DNA of 64,000 nucleotides. It comes from Pseudomonas kribbensis. Lineage in GTDB: Bacteria > Pseudomonadota > Gammaproteobacteria > Pseudomonadales > Pseudomonadaceae. The position numbers were made by a program, and so were the translations under genes. A model generated the notes under the pieces. It ran no database searches. It was given only the letters and a program-made list of their open reading frames with translations, and had not been told where the DNA came from. The stretch spans positions 4,940,501 to 5,004,500 of the forward strand of contig NZ_CP029608.1 in assembly GCF_003352185.1 (NCBI RefSeq), written 5' to 3'. Of the stretch, positions 43,674 to 53,894 are shown piece after piece (positions within the stretch are counted from its first letter, which is position 1; every line of letters begins with the position of its first letter).

Positions 43674-44387
43674 CTATAAACCCTTGATAGCGCTGCCAAA
43701 CGCCGTCTCATAAAAATAGACGAGTTTTTTCCAGTCCGTAGGGCTGAACGACGAGTGGCGGCGCAATTGTTTCATGTCATGGGAGGCCGCACGGTGAGCG
43801 GTGAGGCGTTGACGGCATTTTTCAAGATCGATCAGGGCCACTTCGACCTTGGCCGAGTCGCCTTCGCCGGTGACGCGGACAAAGACGTGCTTGATGTAAA
43901 TGCAGCTGTGCTGCCAACGGCCCTTGTGCATGCGGGCCAGGTTTTCGGCGAGGTCCTTGAGCACGCGTTCATACACGGCTTCACCGTACTGCTCGCGGCC
44001 ACCTGCCGCTTCCCACTGTTCAAATTCCTGGAAACCGTCCAGCGACTTGGTAACCAGCAACGCCCGCCACTTGTGCTGCGGATCAGGCTGGGCCCCGCAA
44101 AAAACGATTTCCGGCACCCGGACGCCAAGTCTGGCTACGCCGGTCAGCGCATCCAGTTCACGCAATACGGTCGGCCGGCCGAAGGGATGCAACCAGCTGC
44201 GATAGATATGTCCTGTCTGGCGTTTGGCATACAGCAGTTGACCATCGCGCCCTACCACCCGCTGCACGCCACTTTCGCCACCACGACGCACGTTGGGTTC
44301 TTCCACCCACTCACCGCGCTGGTTCCAGTAGTAGTCAAAGCGATCTTGGGGAGCGACTCCCGTTTCTGCTGCAAATTGCACTGCCAT
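43674..44387 (-). CDS. inaA: InaA/WapQ-like lipopolysaccharide kinase-family protein
   Basis: 237 residues from the ATG at 44387. Kinase-like features: LLYAKRQTGHIYRSW (Lys for ATP), GVRVPEIVFCG, ENLARMHKGRWQHSCIYIKHVFV (HRD-like catalytic loop replaced by QHSCIYIKH) and VALIDLEKCR (DxD/DFG-like metal site). This is the Kdo/WaaP-InaA family, which phosphorylates LPS core sugars. In fluorescens WCS365 the orthologous pair downstream of colRS is called orf222/wapQ; P. putida calls it warA/inaA. It lies 4 bp after the methyltransferase stop. Confidence 0.85.
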   Translation of the reverse strand: MAVQFAAETGVAPQDRFDYYWNQRGEWVEEPNVRRGGESGVQRVVGRDGQLLYAKRQTGHIYRSWLHPFGRPTVLRELDALTGVARLGVRVPEIVFCGAQPDPQHKWRALLVTKSLDGFQEFEQWEAAGGREQYGEAVYERVLKDLAENLARMHKGRWQHSCIYIKHVFVRVTGEGDSAKVEVALIDLEKCRQRLTAHRAASHDMKQLRRHSSFSPTDWKKLVYFYETAFGSAIKGL

Positions 44388-44391
44388 CCTC

Positions 44392-45063
44392 TTACCTCTT
44401 GCGTAGTACGTAAACTCGCCACATGGCATAGAGCGGAATGAAGTCCAGTTGTTCCTGGATCCTGAATCCTGCCTCTTCGAATTCCTTTTCAACCGTAGCG
44501 GCCGGTAGCACAAACCGGTTCTGATAACCTTCCTGGCCGCGGCGTTTCTCCGCGCGCTTGCGCTTCCAGGCCTTGAAATTGCCGTCTACCCACAACGAAA
44601 CGATCACACTGTCCCGGGTCACGCGTTCGAACTCGCGCAAAATCGTCTGCCGATGCTCGGCCTCGCCGATGTGATGCAGCAGACGCATGCAGAAAATGCT
44701 GTCCACGGAGTTGTCAGGCAGCGCGATATCGAACGCCGAGGTGTGCAAGGGTTGTACCCGCTTCACCACATCCGCCGGCTGGGCCTGCATCGCCGTCTTG
44801 ATCATCGACTCGGAATTGTCTGCCCCGATGATTACCCGATTGGGCTTTTCTGCCAGCAACGGCCAGAAACGTCCGGCGCCGCACGGCAGATCCAGCACCA
44901 GTCCCGGCTCGCCAACCAGCGTCAGCGCCTTGCGGGCCAACTGCTGATCACGCCAGTTGGACAGGCGACGCCCCAGACCATCCTGGTGCTTGCGCAAATA
45001 TTTCTGCGCATGGTTGTCGTCGTACTTCTCGGAAAAATCGAGTTTGATCGGGCCGGCCATCAT
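44392..45063 (-). CDS. SAM-dependent methyltransferase of the colRS-linked operon
   Basis: 223 residues. Class I Rossmann methyltransferase: motif I LVLDLPCGAGRFWPLL, motif II IIGADNSESMI, then DNSVDSIFCMRLLHHIGE. AGGAG lies 5 nt before the first of two ATGs (45063, 45060). It forms an operon with inaA and the small exported gene. A near-perfect ColR site lies 67-82 bp upstream. Its substrate is unknown, but mutant work on orthologues in P. fluorescens and P. putida ties the operon to outer-membrane integrity. Confidence 0.85.
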   Translation of the reverse strand: MMAGPIKLDFSEKYDDNHAQKYLRKHQDGLGRRLSNWRDQQLARKALTLVGEPGLVLDLPCGAGRFWPLLAEKPNRVIIGADNSESMIKTAMQAQPADVVKRVQPLHTSAFDIALPDNSVDSIFCMRLLHHIGEAEHRQTILREFERVTRDSVIVSLWVDGNFKAWKRKRAEKRRGQEGYQNRFVLPAATVEKEFEEAGFRIQEQLDFIPLYAMWRVYVLRKR

Positions 45064-45129
45064 CGGGACTCCTGAATTGCTGATATCCCCACCTTATGCA
45101 GGGGCGTGTCAGCGTCAGGTCATCCCTTT

Positions 45130-45145
45130 GTGAAAAAAACGTCGC
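45130..45145 (-). promoter_or_regulatory. Candidate ColR-binding site (methyltransferase-inaA operon)
   Basis: On the minus strand GCGACGTTTTTTTCAC matches the P. putida ColR consensus YYNASNNYTTTTTCAC (as I recall it) at every defined position except the first. It lies in the 121-bp gap between colS and the methyltransferase gene, in the right orientation. Confidence 0.65.
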
Positions 45146-45184
45146 GTAAACCCACGAACTATTTCAAGGTTATACAGGTTTCGT

Positions 45185-46495
45185 TCAGGTTGGCAGCTTT
45201 TTTGTGCCATTTGGGAGGGATTCCTGTTTGCCCAGATCTACCTCGAAACGGCAGCCATTGGGCTCCATCGTACTCAAAGTGACGCTCCAGCCCTGGTTTT
45301 CACAGATGCGCTGCACCAGTGACAACCCCAGTCCAAGGCCTTCACCGCGTTTTTCGCTGCCGCGCACGAACGGTTTGAACATTTCCTCGCGCTTTTCCTC
45401 GGGAATGCCTACACCCGAGTCTTCGACCACGAAGCCGTTGTCGTTGAGCGTCAGCCGAATGAAACCCTGCTCTGTGTAGTGCAGGGCATTACGCAGCAGG
45501 TTACCCATCACGGCATTGAGCAGTGTGGCGTTATAAGGGGTGTCCGGCGGGTTGCCCGGTTCGAAAATCAGCTTCAACCCCTTGGATTCGATCGGCTCGC
45601 GCCATACGCCCAACAGATTGTCCGCCACCTGACCCAGACTGTGCCGCGGCGCCGCCCCCGCATCTTCGCGCTGGGCACGGGCCAGCATCAGGAAGGTCTG
45701 TACCAGTTCGCGCATTTCTTCGCTGGCACGGGCAATACGTTCGACCTGGGCTCGGCCGCGCTGATCGATGCCCGGGTTTTCCAGCAGCAGTTCACAGGAG
45801 GTAGCCAGTACCATCAACGGTGTGCGCAATTCGTGGCTGACGTCACTGGTGAACAACCGCTCACGGGTCAAAGCCTGACGCAAGCGCCCGAGCGTCGCAT
45901 CGAAGGCCACCGCCAGTTCACCCACTTCGTCAGCGGCGTAGTCCGGCGCCAGCGGCGGTGCCAGCCCCAGCAACTGATCGCGATGACGCACCTGGCGCGC
46001 CAGCCGGACCACCGGCGCCATCACCTTGCGCGCCAGCACCCAGCCGAGGAAAACCGCCAGCGCCAGACTGAGCACGAAGCCCACCAGCACCACGGCAAAC
46101 AGCACGCGCTCGCGCTCTTCGAAATCGCTTTGATCCTGAAGCAACACGTAACGCCGACCGTCGACGATTTCGACCATCGCGTGATAGGACAGCTGTTCGC
46201 GGAAGACTTCGTGGAACCCCGAATCCAGATGCCGCAAGTCCTTGGGCAACTCGAAGTCCCCCGGGCCGCCGCTGAAATAGAACAACTGGTCCGGCTCCGG
46301 CCGATGGCTCCAGTCCGAAACGTTGTCCATCAGCAACAGGCGCTGCAGATCACCGCCCAATCCAGCAGAAATCAGTTTCTCTTCCACCAGGTGCACGGTC
46401 GCGACAATGCCCATGGCGAAGGCCCCCGCCACCAGTGCGCTCATCAGCGCAAAAGCGATGATGATCCGCTGGGCAAGGCTCTGCTTAAACTCCAT
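45185..46495 (-). CDS. colS: Sensor histidine kinase ColS
   Basis: 436 residues. TM1 (IIIAFALMSALVAGAFAMGIV, ~10-32), a short periplasmic loop of ~100 residues rich in Glu and Asp (its acidic residues bind Zn/Fe in P. putida ColS), TM2 (~131-152), HAMP, then HisKA with DVSHELRTPLMV and an ATPase core NLLRNALHYTE, EDSGVGIPEE, GEGLGLGLSLV. It phosphorylates ColR, whose gene overlaps its start by 11 bp. The system guards against toxic metal and maintains the outer membrane. Confidence 0.92.
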   Translation of the reverse strand: MEFKQSLAQRIIIAFALMSALVAGAFAMGIVATVHLVEEKLISAGLGGDLQRLLLMDNVSDWSHRPEPDQLFYFSGGPGDFELPKDLRHLDSGFHEVFREQLSYHAMVEIVDGRRYVLLQDQSDFEERERVLFAVVLVGFVLSLALAVFLGWVLARKVMAPVVRLARQVRHRDQLLGLAPPLAPDYAADEVGELAVAFDATLGRLRQALTRERLFTSDVSHELRTPLMVLATSCELLLENPGIDQRGRAQVERIARASEEMRELVQTFLMLARAQREDAGAAPRHSLGQVADNLLGVWREPIESKGLKLIFEPGNPPDTPYNATLLNAVMGNLLRNALHYTEQGFIRLTLNDNGFVVEDSGVGIPEEKREEMFKPFVRGSEKRGEGLGLGLSLVQRICENQGWSVTLSTMEPNGCRFEVDLGKQESLPNGTKKLPT

Positions 46496-47168
46496 CGCGG
46501 CCCTCGGCCAAGCGATAACCCACGCCGTGCACGGTGTGCAGCAGTGGTTTGGCGAACGGTTTGTCGATCACCTGACGCAATTGGTGGACGTGGCTGCGCA
46601 GGCTGTCGCTGTCCGGGCAATCGTCGCCCCACAGGGCTTCTTCGAGAATTTCCCGACGCAGGACGTGGGGGCTCTTCTGCATCAGCACCGCGAGCAGTTT
46701 CAGGCCCACCGGGTTGAGCTTGAGCAGCTTGCCTTCGCGGGTCACTTCCAGTGTGTCGAGGTCGTAGCTCAGGTCGCCGACCTGCAGGGAACGGCGACCA
46801 CCGCCCTGGGTGCGGCGCATCACGGCTTCGATTCGTGCAGCCAGTTCCGACAGCGCGAAGGGCTTGACCAGGTAATCGTCAGCCCCGGACTTGAAGCCCT
46901 GCAAGCGGTCATCGAGCTGATCGCGTGCGGTGAGCATGATCACCGGCGTGTCGCGGCGGGCGTCTTCACGCAGGCGTTTGCACAGGGTGTAGCCGTCGAT
47001 GCCCGGCAACATGATGTCGAGCACGATCAGGTCATAGTGCTCGGTGGCGGCCAGATGCAGGCCCGACAGACCGTCCTGGGCGCAATCGACGGTATAGCCT
47101 TTCAGGCCCAGGTAATCGGCCAGGTTGGCCAGGATATCGCGGTTGTCTTCGACCAATAGAATTCGCAT
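46485..47168 (-). CDS. colR: Response regulator ColR (OmpR family)
   Basis: 227 residues from ATG 47168 (AGAGG upstream; an in-frame GTG at 47174 is less likely). Receiver domain with LVEDNRDIL, phospho-Asp in VLDIMLPGIDG and Lys in LVKPFALSE; C-terminal winged helix with RREILEEALWGDDCPDSDSL and VHGVGYRL. It binds sites ending TTTTTCAC upstream of envelope genes; candidate sites are present on both sides of the colRS genes. Confidence 0.93.
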   Translation of the reverse strand: MRILLVEDNRDILANLADYLGLKGYTVDCAQDGLSGLHLAATEHYDLIVLDIMLPGIDGYTLCKRLREDARRDTPVIMLTARDQLDDRLQGFKSGADDYLVKPFALSELAARIEAVMRRTQGGGRRSLQVGDLSYDLDTLEVTREGKLLKLNPVGLKLLAVLMQKSPHVLRREILEEALWGDDCPDSDSLRSHVHQLRQVIDKPFAKPLLHTVHGVGYRLAEGRDGV

Positions 47169-47285
47169 GGGCACCTCTTCCGTACACAGTAACGGCCGTC
47201 ATGGCCCGCGCAGCTTAAGGCCTGTTTCGGCTCAGGGCCAGCGCTGGTGCCCCGGCGGATGAAATTGCCCGGAAGAAATAAATCT

Positions 47286-47301
47286 TTAACAAAGTTTTCA
47301 C
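47286..47301 (+). promoter_or_regulatory. Weaker candidate ColR site before the transferase gene
   Basis: TTAACAAAGTTTTCAC matches 9 of the 11 or so defined positions of the recalled ColR consensus and lies 70-85 bp upstream of the 47372 start. Less convincing than the 45130 site. Confidence 0.4.
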
Positions 47302-47371
47302 TATCGATTCACAACCTGACTACAGTGGCGCCGCGAAACTCCCGCGCCATTGATAAAAGGAAAAGAAAACA

Positions 47372-49321
47372 ATGGGTTTCTTCAAGACAGCGCCTATGCG
47401 CTATCTGTTGTTGGTCACCGGCGCCTGGCTGGTCGTGTTTCTCCTCACCCGCACTGTACTGCTGCTGACTCATCTGGATGAGGCCGGTGGCGGTGCGCTG
47501 TCCGTGTTCGGCGTCGGCCTGGTCTACGACCTGGGCTTTCTCGCCTATGCGGCCCTGCCGATGGGCCTGTATGTGCTGCTGTGCCCGCCGGGCCTGTGGC
47601 GGCGGCGCGGTCACCGCTGGTTCCTGCAAGGACTGCTGACGGTCAGCCTGTACGCCATGCTGTTCACGGCGGTGGCCGAGTGGCTGTTCTGGGATGAGTT
47701 CGGGGTGCGCTTCAACTTCATCGCCGTCGATTATCTGGTGTATTCCGACGAAGTGCTGAACAACGTGCTGGAGTCCTACCCGATCGGCAAGTTGCTGAGC
47801 ATCCTGGCGGTGCTGGCCATCGCGTTGAGTTTCGCGCTGCGCAAACCTTTCAACGCGGCACTGGATGCCCCGCTGCCGCCATTGCGCGGGCGGCTGCTCA
47901 ATGCATTGGTCTTGCTGGTGGTCGCGGGTCTGAGTCTGCAACTGATCAGCCAGGACGCACCGCGCGCCCAGGGCGGCAATGCCTATCAGAACGAACTGGC
48001 GAGCAACGGCCCGTATCAGTTCTTCGCTGCGTTCCGTAACAACGAGCTGGACTACAGCCAGTTCTACAAGAGCCTGCCAGCGGACAAAGTCGCCGGTCAG
48101 ATGCGTGCCGAACTGAACGAGCCCAATGCCCGCTTCGTCGGTCAGGATCCACAGGACATCCGTCGCGATATCGACAACCCGGGCGTCACCCGCAAGCCGA
48201 ACATCGTGCTGGTGACCATCGAAAGCCTCAGCGCCAAATACCTGGGCAGCAATGGTGATGGCCGCAACCTGACGCCGAACCTCGACGCGTTGCGCAAACA
48301 GAGCCTGTACTTCAACAATTTCTACGCCACCGGCACCCGCACCGACCGCGGTCTGGAAGCCATTACCCTGGCCATTCCGCCGACGCCGGGCCGTTCGATC
48401 GTCAAGCGCATCGGTCGCGAAAGCGGTTTCGCCAGCCTCGGCCAGCAATTGAGCGCGGTCGGCTATGACAGCGTGTTCGTCTACGGTGGCCGTGGCTACT
48501 TCGACAACATGAACGCGTTCTTCAGCGGCAACGGCTATCGCGTTGTCGACCAGAGCAGCGTCGACGAGTCGGAAATTCACTTCAAGAATGCCTGGGGCAT
48601 GGCCGACGAGGACCTGTACAAGCAGACGCTGAAGCTGGCGGACGCCGATTACGCCAAGCAGCAGCCTTTCCTGTTGCAGCTGATGACGACCTCCAACCAT
48701 CGTCCGTACACCTACCCGGAAAACCGCATCGACATCAAATCCGGCAACGGTCGCGATGGTGCGGTGAAGTACACCGACTACGCCATCGGCCAGTTCCTGG
48801 AGCAGGCGCGGCAGAAACCGTGGTTCGACAACACGATCTTCATCTTCGTCGCCGACCACACCGCCGGCAGTGCGGGCAAGGAAGACCTGCCGATCACCAA
48901 CTACCAGATCCCGCTGTTCATCTATGCACCGAAGCTGATCGAAGCACGGGAAAACGCGCAACTGGCCAGCCAGATCGACCTCGCGCCGACGCTGCTGGGA
49001 CTGCTGAACCTGGATTACCAATCGACGTTCTTCGGTCGCAATCTGCTGCAGGATAACCCGCTGCCACCTCGGGTCGTGGTGGGCAACTATCAGCATCTGG
49101 GGCTGTTCGACGGCAAGGATCTGGCGATCCTCAGCCCGCGCCAGGGTCTGCGTCGGCATGACGACGCACTGACCGAAAGCCGCGAGTCCCGGGTCAACAG
49201 CGACGACCCGCTGGTCAGCCGCGCCATCTCGTATTACCAAACCGCCAGTTATGGCTTCAAGCAACAGCTGCTTGGCTGGAAAGCACCCAAGGAGGGTGCC
49301 GCGCAAGTCAGCGATCGTTAA
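47372..49321 (+). CDS. Membrane phosphoglycerol/phosphoethanolamine-type transferase (LtaS/OpgB-like sulfatase fold)
   Basis: 649 residues. Five TM helices in the first ~200 residues are followed by a periplasmic alkaline-phosphatase-fold domain. Metal/nucleophile elements: NIVLVTIESLSAKYLG (Glu ligand), nucleophile Thr in GTRTDRGLEA, GGRGYFDNMNAFF and VADHTAGSAG (Asp-His). This is the LTA synthase/OpgB family, which moves phosphoglycerol or similar head groups onto envelope glucans or lipids. It is divergent from colR with a candidate ColR site in its leader, and a PAP2 phosphatase gene follows. Confidence 0.85.
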   Translation: MGFFKTAPMRYLLLVTGAWLVVFLLTRTVLLLTHLDEAGGGALSVFGVGLVYDLGFLAYAALPMGLYVLLCPPGLWRRRGHRWFLQGLLTVSLYAMLFTAVAEWLFWDEFGVRFNFIAVDYLVYSDEVLNNVLESYPIGKLLSILAVLAIALSFALRKPFNAALDAPLPPLRGRLLNALVLLVVAGLSLQLISQDAPRAQGGNAYQNELASNGPYQFFAAFRNNELDYSQFYKSLPADKVAGQMRAELNEPNARFVGQDPQDIRRDIDNPGVTRKPNIVLVTIESLSAKYLGSNGDGRNLTPNLDALRKQSLYFNNFYATGTRTDRGLEAITLAIPPTPGRSIVKRIGRESGFASLGQQLSAVGYDSVFVYGGRGYFDNMNAFFSGNGYRVVDQSSVDESEIHFKNAWGMADEDLYKQTLKLADADYAKQQPFLLQLMTTSNHRPYTYPENRIDIKSGNGRDGAVKYTDYAIGQFLEQARQKPWFDNTIFIFVADHTAGSAGKEDLPITNYQIPLFIYAPKLIEARENAQLASQIDLAPTLLGLLNLDYQSTFFGRNLLQDNPLPPRVVVGNYQHLGLFDGKDLAILSPRQGLRRHDDALTESRESRVNSDDPLVSRAISYYQTASYGFKQQLLGWKAPKEGAAQVSDR

Positions 49322-49327
49322 TCGAAG

Positions 49328-49356
49328 CGCCCCGGACTGATGCTCCGGGGCGTTTT
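49328..49356 (+). terminator. Terminator after the transferase gene
   Basis: CGCCCCGGA-CTGATGC-TCCGGGGCG then TTTT, 6 bp past the stop. The next gene starts 18 bp later, so read-through is probably needed for it unless it has its own promoter inside the transferase gene. Confidence 0.85.
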
Positions 49357-49373
49357 CCCGTTCTGGACGCGTC

Positions 49374-50117
49374 ATGTCATCAAGCGTTGTACGCCCTGCC
49401 CCTCGCCCGCTGAACTTCTGGCTGTGCCTGGGGATTCCCGCCGTCGCGGCCACTCTTCTGATCCTGCTGGAACTCACCGATCTGGACATGAACCTGGCGC
49501 GGATGTTCTACGACCCCGCCGCCGGCGACTTCATCGGGCGCCACAGTTACTTCCTGGAAAACATCCTTCACGATCGCGCCAAGCAGGTGGTGATCGCATT
49601 TTCGGTGTTCGCCGTCATTGGTTTCATCGGTGCGTTTTTCATCGACCGGATCAAACCGTACAAGCGTGAACTGGGCTGTCTGGTGCTGTCCCTCGGCCTG
49701 GCGACCTCATTCGTGACACCGATGAAAGCCGTGACCGCCGTGCAGTGCCCGTGGAGCCTCGAGCAGTTCGGCGGCCATGAAACCTACAGCAAACTGCTGG
49801 ATCACCGCCCGCCGACCGACAAGCCCGGCCGCTGCTGGCCCGGTGGCCATGCCGCAACGGGTTTCACCTTGTTTGCGCTGTTCTTCGTGCTGCGTGATCG
49901 TCGCCCGCGACTGGCGCGGCAGGCGTTCATCTTTGCCTTTGCGCTGGGCTCGGTGTTCTCGATCAGCCGGATGATGCAGGGCGCGCACTTTTTTTCGCAC
50001 AACGTGTGGACGGCGATTTTCTGCTGGCTGATCTGTCTGGGGTCGTATTACTGGGTGCTGTATCGCCCGACAGTCAAAGCTGAAGCGGTCATGAAGGCAC
50101 AACCGGTAAACGCCTGA
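49374..50117 (+). CDS. PAP2-family membrane phosphatase (LpxE-like)
   Basis: 247 residues, about six TM helices. PAP2 motifs: KRELGCLVLSLGLATS region with Lys (motif 1-like KPYKRE), CWPGGHAATGF (motif 2, PSGH variant) and SRMMQGAHFFSHNVW (motif 3 with catalytic His). These enzymes dephosphorylate lipid A, undecaprenyl pyrophosphate or phosphatidylglycerol phosphate at the periplasmic face. It lies directly behind the head-group transferase gene, so the pair may edit envelope lipids together. Confidence 0.85.
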   Translation: MSSSVVRPAPRPLNFWLCLGIPAVAATLLILLELTDLDMNLARMFYDPAAGDFIGRHSYFLENILHDRAKQVVIAFSVFAVIGFIGAFFIDRIKPYKRELGCLVLSLGLATSFVTPMKAVTAVQCPWSLEQFGGHETYSKLLDHRPPTDKPGRCWPGGHAATGFTLFALFFVLRDRRPRLARQAFIFAFALGSVFSISRMMQGAHFFSHNVWTAIFCWLICLGSYYWVLYRPTVKAEAVMKAQPVNA

Positions 50118-50151
50118 TTACTCAAACGCCAGATAACAAAATCAGGACATA

Positions 50152-50188
50152 AAAAAACCCCGCCTGCTCATCGCAGGCGGGGTTTTTC
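50152..50188. terminator. Bidirectional terminator (PAP2 gene / groEL)
   Basis: CCCCGCCTGC-TCATC-GCAGGCGGGG with 7 A before and 5 T after; works on both strands between convergent genes. Confidence 0.95.
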
Positions 50189-50207
50189 GTTTCGGGGTAA
50201 GGCTGGC

Positions 50208-51866
<1,659 letters not shown>

Positions 51867-51905
51867 TTAAATACTTTGTAGTAGCGGGAAAATGAACGGG
51901 GGTAA

Positions 51906-52199
51906 TCAGCCTTCGATAACGGCGAGGATTTCGTTCTCGCTCATTACCAGCAGGTCTTCGCCGTCGACTTTCACGGTGTTGCTGCCGGAGTACGGACCGA
52001 ACACAACCTTGTCGCCCACTTTCACGGACAGTGCGCGCACTTCACCGCTTTCCAGTGCCTTGCCCGGGCCTACAGCCAGAATCTCACCGTGGTTGGCTTT
52101 CTCGGCAGCCGAACCTGGCAGGACGATACCGCCAGCGGTTTTCTTTTCTTCTTCGCTGCGACGGATGACGACGCGGTCATGCAGAGGACGAAGCTTCAT
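51906..52199 (-). CDS. groS: Co-chaperonin GroES
   Basis: 97 residues. [20 protein letters not shown] start, mobile loop [15 protein letters not shown] and C-terminal [16 protein letters not shown]. Lid of the GroEL chamber. First gene of the operon; a sigma-32-like promoter lies ~145 bp upstream. No CIRCE element is seen, as expected for a gammaproteobacterium. Confidence 0.99.
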   Translation of the reverse strand: MKLRPLHDRVVIRRSEEEKKTAGGIVLPGSAAEKANHGEILAVGPGKALESGEVRALSVKVGDKVVFGPYSGSNTVKVDGEDLLVMSENEILAVIEG

Positions 52200-52342
52200 T
52201 GTCGATCTCTCCTAATTGTGGTTTTCATCGGCCGGTGTAGTCCCGGCGGGTTTAACGAATCCGGCCTGCGCCGGTTGCGGCTCGTCGAGCGAACCGCGGA
52301 AGTCTGTCCGGTTCAAATACCGGAAACCTTTCGGTGACCGAT

Positions 52343-52370
52343 ACATAAGGGCGCATAAGCTTATTACAAG
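52343..52370 (-). promoter_or_regulatory. Sigma-32 (heat shock) promoter of groES-groEL
   Basis: Minus strand CTTGTAA-N12-CCCTTATGT matches the sigma-32 pattern CTTGAAA-N11-16-CCCCATNT with one mismatch in the -35 and about two in the -10 box. The predicted leader is ~135 nt. Confidence 0.7.
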
Positions 52371-52423
52371 GGCAGGCCTAAAATTTTTTCATCGCGGCTC
52401 GTCATGTGCGCGGCCGTAAACGA

Positions 52424-52447
52424 ACACGGCACCCGAAGGTGCCGTGT
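52424..52447 (-). terminator. Hairpin terminator after fxsA
   Basis: ACACGGCACC-CGAA-GGTGCCGTGT, a 10-bp stem with a stable CGAA-type loop, 11 bp beyond the fxsA stop. The minus-strand tail TCGTTTAC is only weakly T-rich. Confidence 0.75.
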
Positions 52448-52458
52448 GAGTGCAGAAG

Positions 52459-52935
52459 TTACTTGGTGTCGCGGTGTTCGAACTCGCCTTCGATCACATC
52501 GCCTTCGCGGCCCAGAGGCTGACGCGGTGCGGGACCGCCGCGAGGTTGCAGGTCATCGGCGAACGCACGCTGACGCATGGCCTGTTCTTCGGCGCGCTGG
52601 CGCATCTTGTTGGCGAACAGACGACGGCTGAACGGCAACAGCAGGATCAGACCGGCCACGTCACTGATGAAACCCGGCAGGATCAGCAGGCCACCGGCCA
52701 GGGCCAGCATCAGGCCTTCGAGCATGGTCTGCGCAGGCAGTTCGCCGCGGTTCAGGCTTTCACGGGCACGCAGGGCGGTGGCCAGTCCGGCGATACGCAG
52801 CACGAATACGCCGAACATCGAGCCGAGAATGATCAGCAGCAGGGCCGGGAAAAATCCGATCGAACCTGCCACTTTGACGAATACGAACAGCTCCAACACC
52901 GGGAACAGCAGAAAGAGCAACAAAAAAGGGCGCAT
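52459..52935 (-). CDS. fxsA: FxsA-family membrane protein
   Basis: 158 residues from ATG 52935, with GAGGA 7 nt upstream (an in-frame TTG one codon earlier is ignored). Three to four TM segments: MRPFLLLFLLFPVLELFVFV, a second helix IGFFPALLLIILGSMFGVFVL and LMLALAGGLLILPGFISDVAGLIL (split by the conserved PGF). These are FxsA signatures. FxsA eases exclusion of phage T7 by F-plasmid PifA in E. coli; its normal role is unknown. The C-terminal tail is soluble and Arg-rich. Adjacent to groES as in many gammaproteobacteria. Confidence 0.9.
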   Translation of the reverse strand: MRPFLLLFLLFPVLELFVFVKVAGSIGFFPALLLIILGSMFGVFVLRIAGLATALRARESLNRGELPAQTMLEGLMLALAGGLLILPGFISDVAGLILLLPFSRRLFANKMRQRAEEQAMRQRAFADDLQPRGGPAPRQPLGREGDVIEGEFEHRDTK

Positions 52936-53000
52936 CAAAGTTTCCTCAACGCAAGAAATGCCTTGCAGTAAGCCTTAGATGACGTCGCCCTTTCGTGAAT

Positions 53001-53732
53001 TCAAGCGTCGGCCACCGCATTTTTTGGCCAGACCTCGGCGTGAGCCAGAGAAACCAAGGCTTCGCGCACTTGTATCGGCGTATGACAAGGCGCTTGAAAC
53101 GGCAGCCAGTACAGCGCCTGACCGATGCGCAGGTGCATGCCTTCGGTGTCGATCCCGGCCATTTGTGCCGGTACGGTTTTCGGCAGCCCGGCGAGGTCGA
53201 CGTAATGCGCGATGGCCTTGGCGTGGTCGCTGTTCATGTGCTCGACCATGCTGATTTCGGCCTTGCCGGCGAACGGGTTGGCCAAGGTCAGGTGATCGAC
53301 CCAGTGGATCGCGCCGAAACCGCCGATGTAGCGATGACGCACCGGTTTGAGCACCCAGAAATCGAAATCGTGGGCCTTGTGGTAATTCTGCGAATCGGGG
53401 AAATAGCGGTAGTAACGCTCGGCGGCGGCTTCGATGGCGGCCGTGTCTTCGAGTTTTTCCGCTTCGGCCAGATAGGTCAGGCGACCAACGGCTTGCACAT
53501 CGTCGGCCTCGCGCTCCCCCACCAGCATCGAACATTTCGGGTCTTTCTGCAGGTTGTGAGTGTGCTGGGCGATACGGCTGATCAGGATCAGCGGCCGGCC
53601 CTGCTCGTCCAGGCAGTAGGGAACCACGGAGCCAAACGGAAAACCGGGCATTGATTTGGAGTGGGTCGACAGCACGCCACGGTATTCCTTGAGAAGCAAT
53701 TCTCGGGCATTCTTAGCCGCTTCAACGCTCAA
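53001..53732 (-). CDS. hugZ: HugZ-family heme-utilisation protein
   Basis: 243 residues from a TTG start at 53732, chosen because AAGGAG lies 8 nt upstream and translation then begins SVEAAKNARELLL, the N-terminus I expect for pseudomonad HugZ; an upstream ATG-like extension has no ribosome binding site. Split-barrel FMN/pyridoxamine-oxidase-like domain (GVLSTHSKSMPGFPFGSVVPY, LILISRIAQHTHNL) then a DUF2470 C-terminal domain (EHMNSDHAKAIAHYV). Heme-binding or heme-degrading role as in Campylobacter/Helicobacter HugZ. Confidence 0.88.
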   Translation of the reverse strand: MSVEAAKNARELLLKEYRGVLSTHSKSMPGFPFGSVVPYCLDEQGRPLILISRIAQHTHNLQKDPKCSMLVGEREADDVQAVGRLTYLAEAEKLEDTAAIEAAAERYYRYFPDSQNYHKAHDFDFWVLKPVRHRYIGGFGAIHWVDHLTLANPFAGKAEISMVEHMNSDHAKAIAHYVDLAGLPKTVPAQMAGIDTEGMHLRIGQALYWLPFQAPCHTPIQVREALVSLAHAEVWPKNAVADA

Positions 53733-53894
53733 TTTATGACTCCTTAAATAGAATCCGTCGAAAAAACGGACGGGCGACACGGATAAGTATCAGTCGCCAC
53801 AGGGGCAGTTCTCATGTGCAGCCGGGCCATGTCAGGCGCAGATCGAGAGGCTCTCTAAAGGACACCACTCTGACCTGCTCTCGGGGACATGCGA

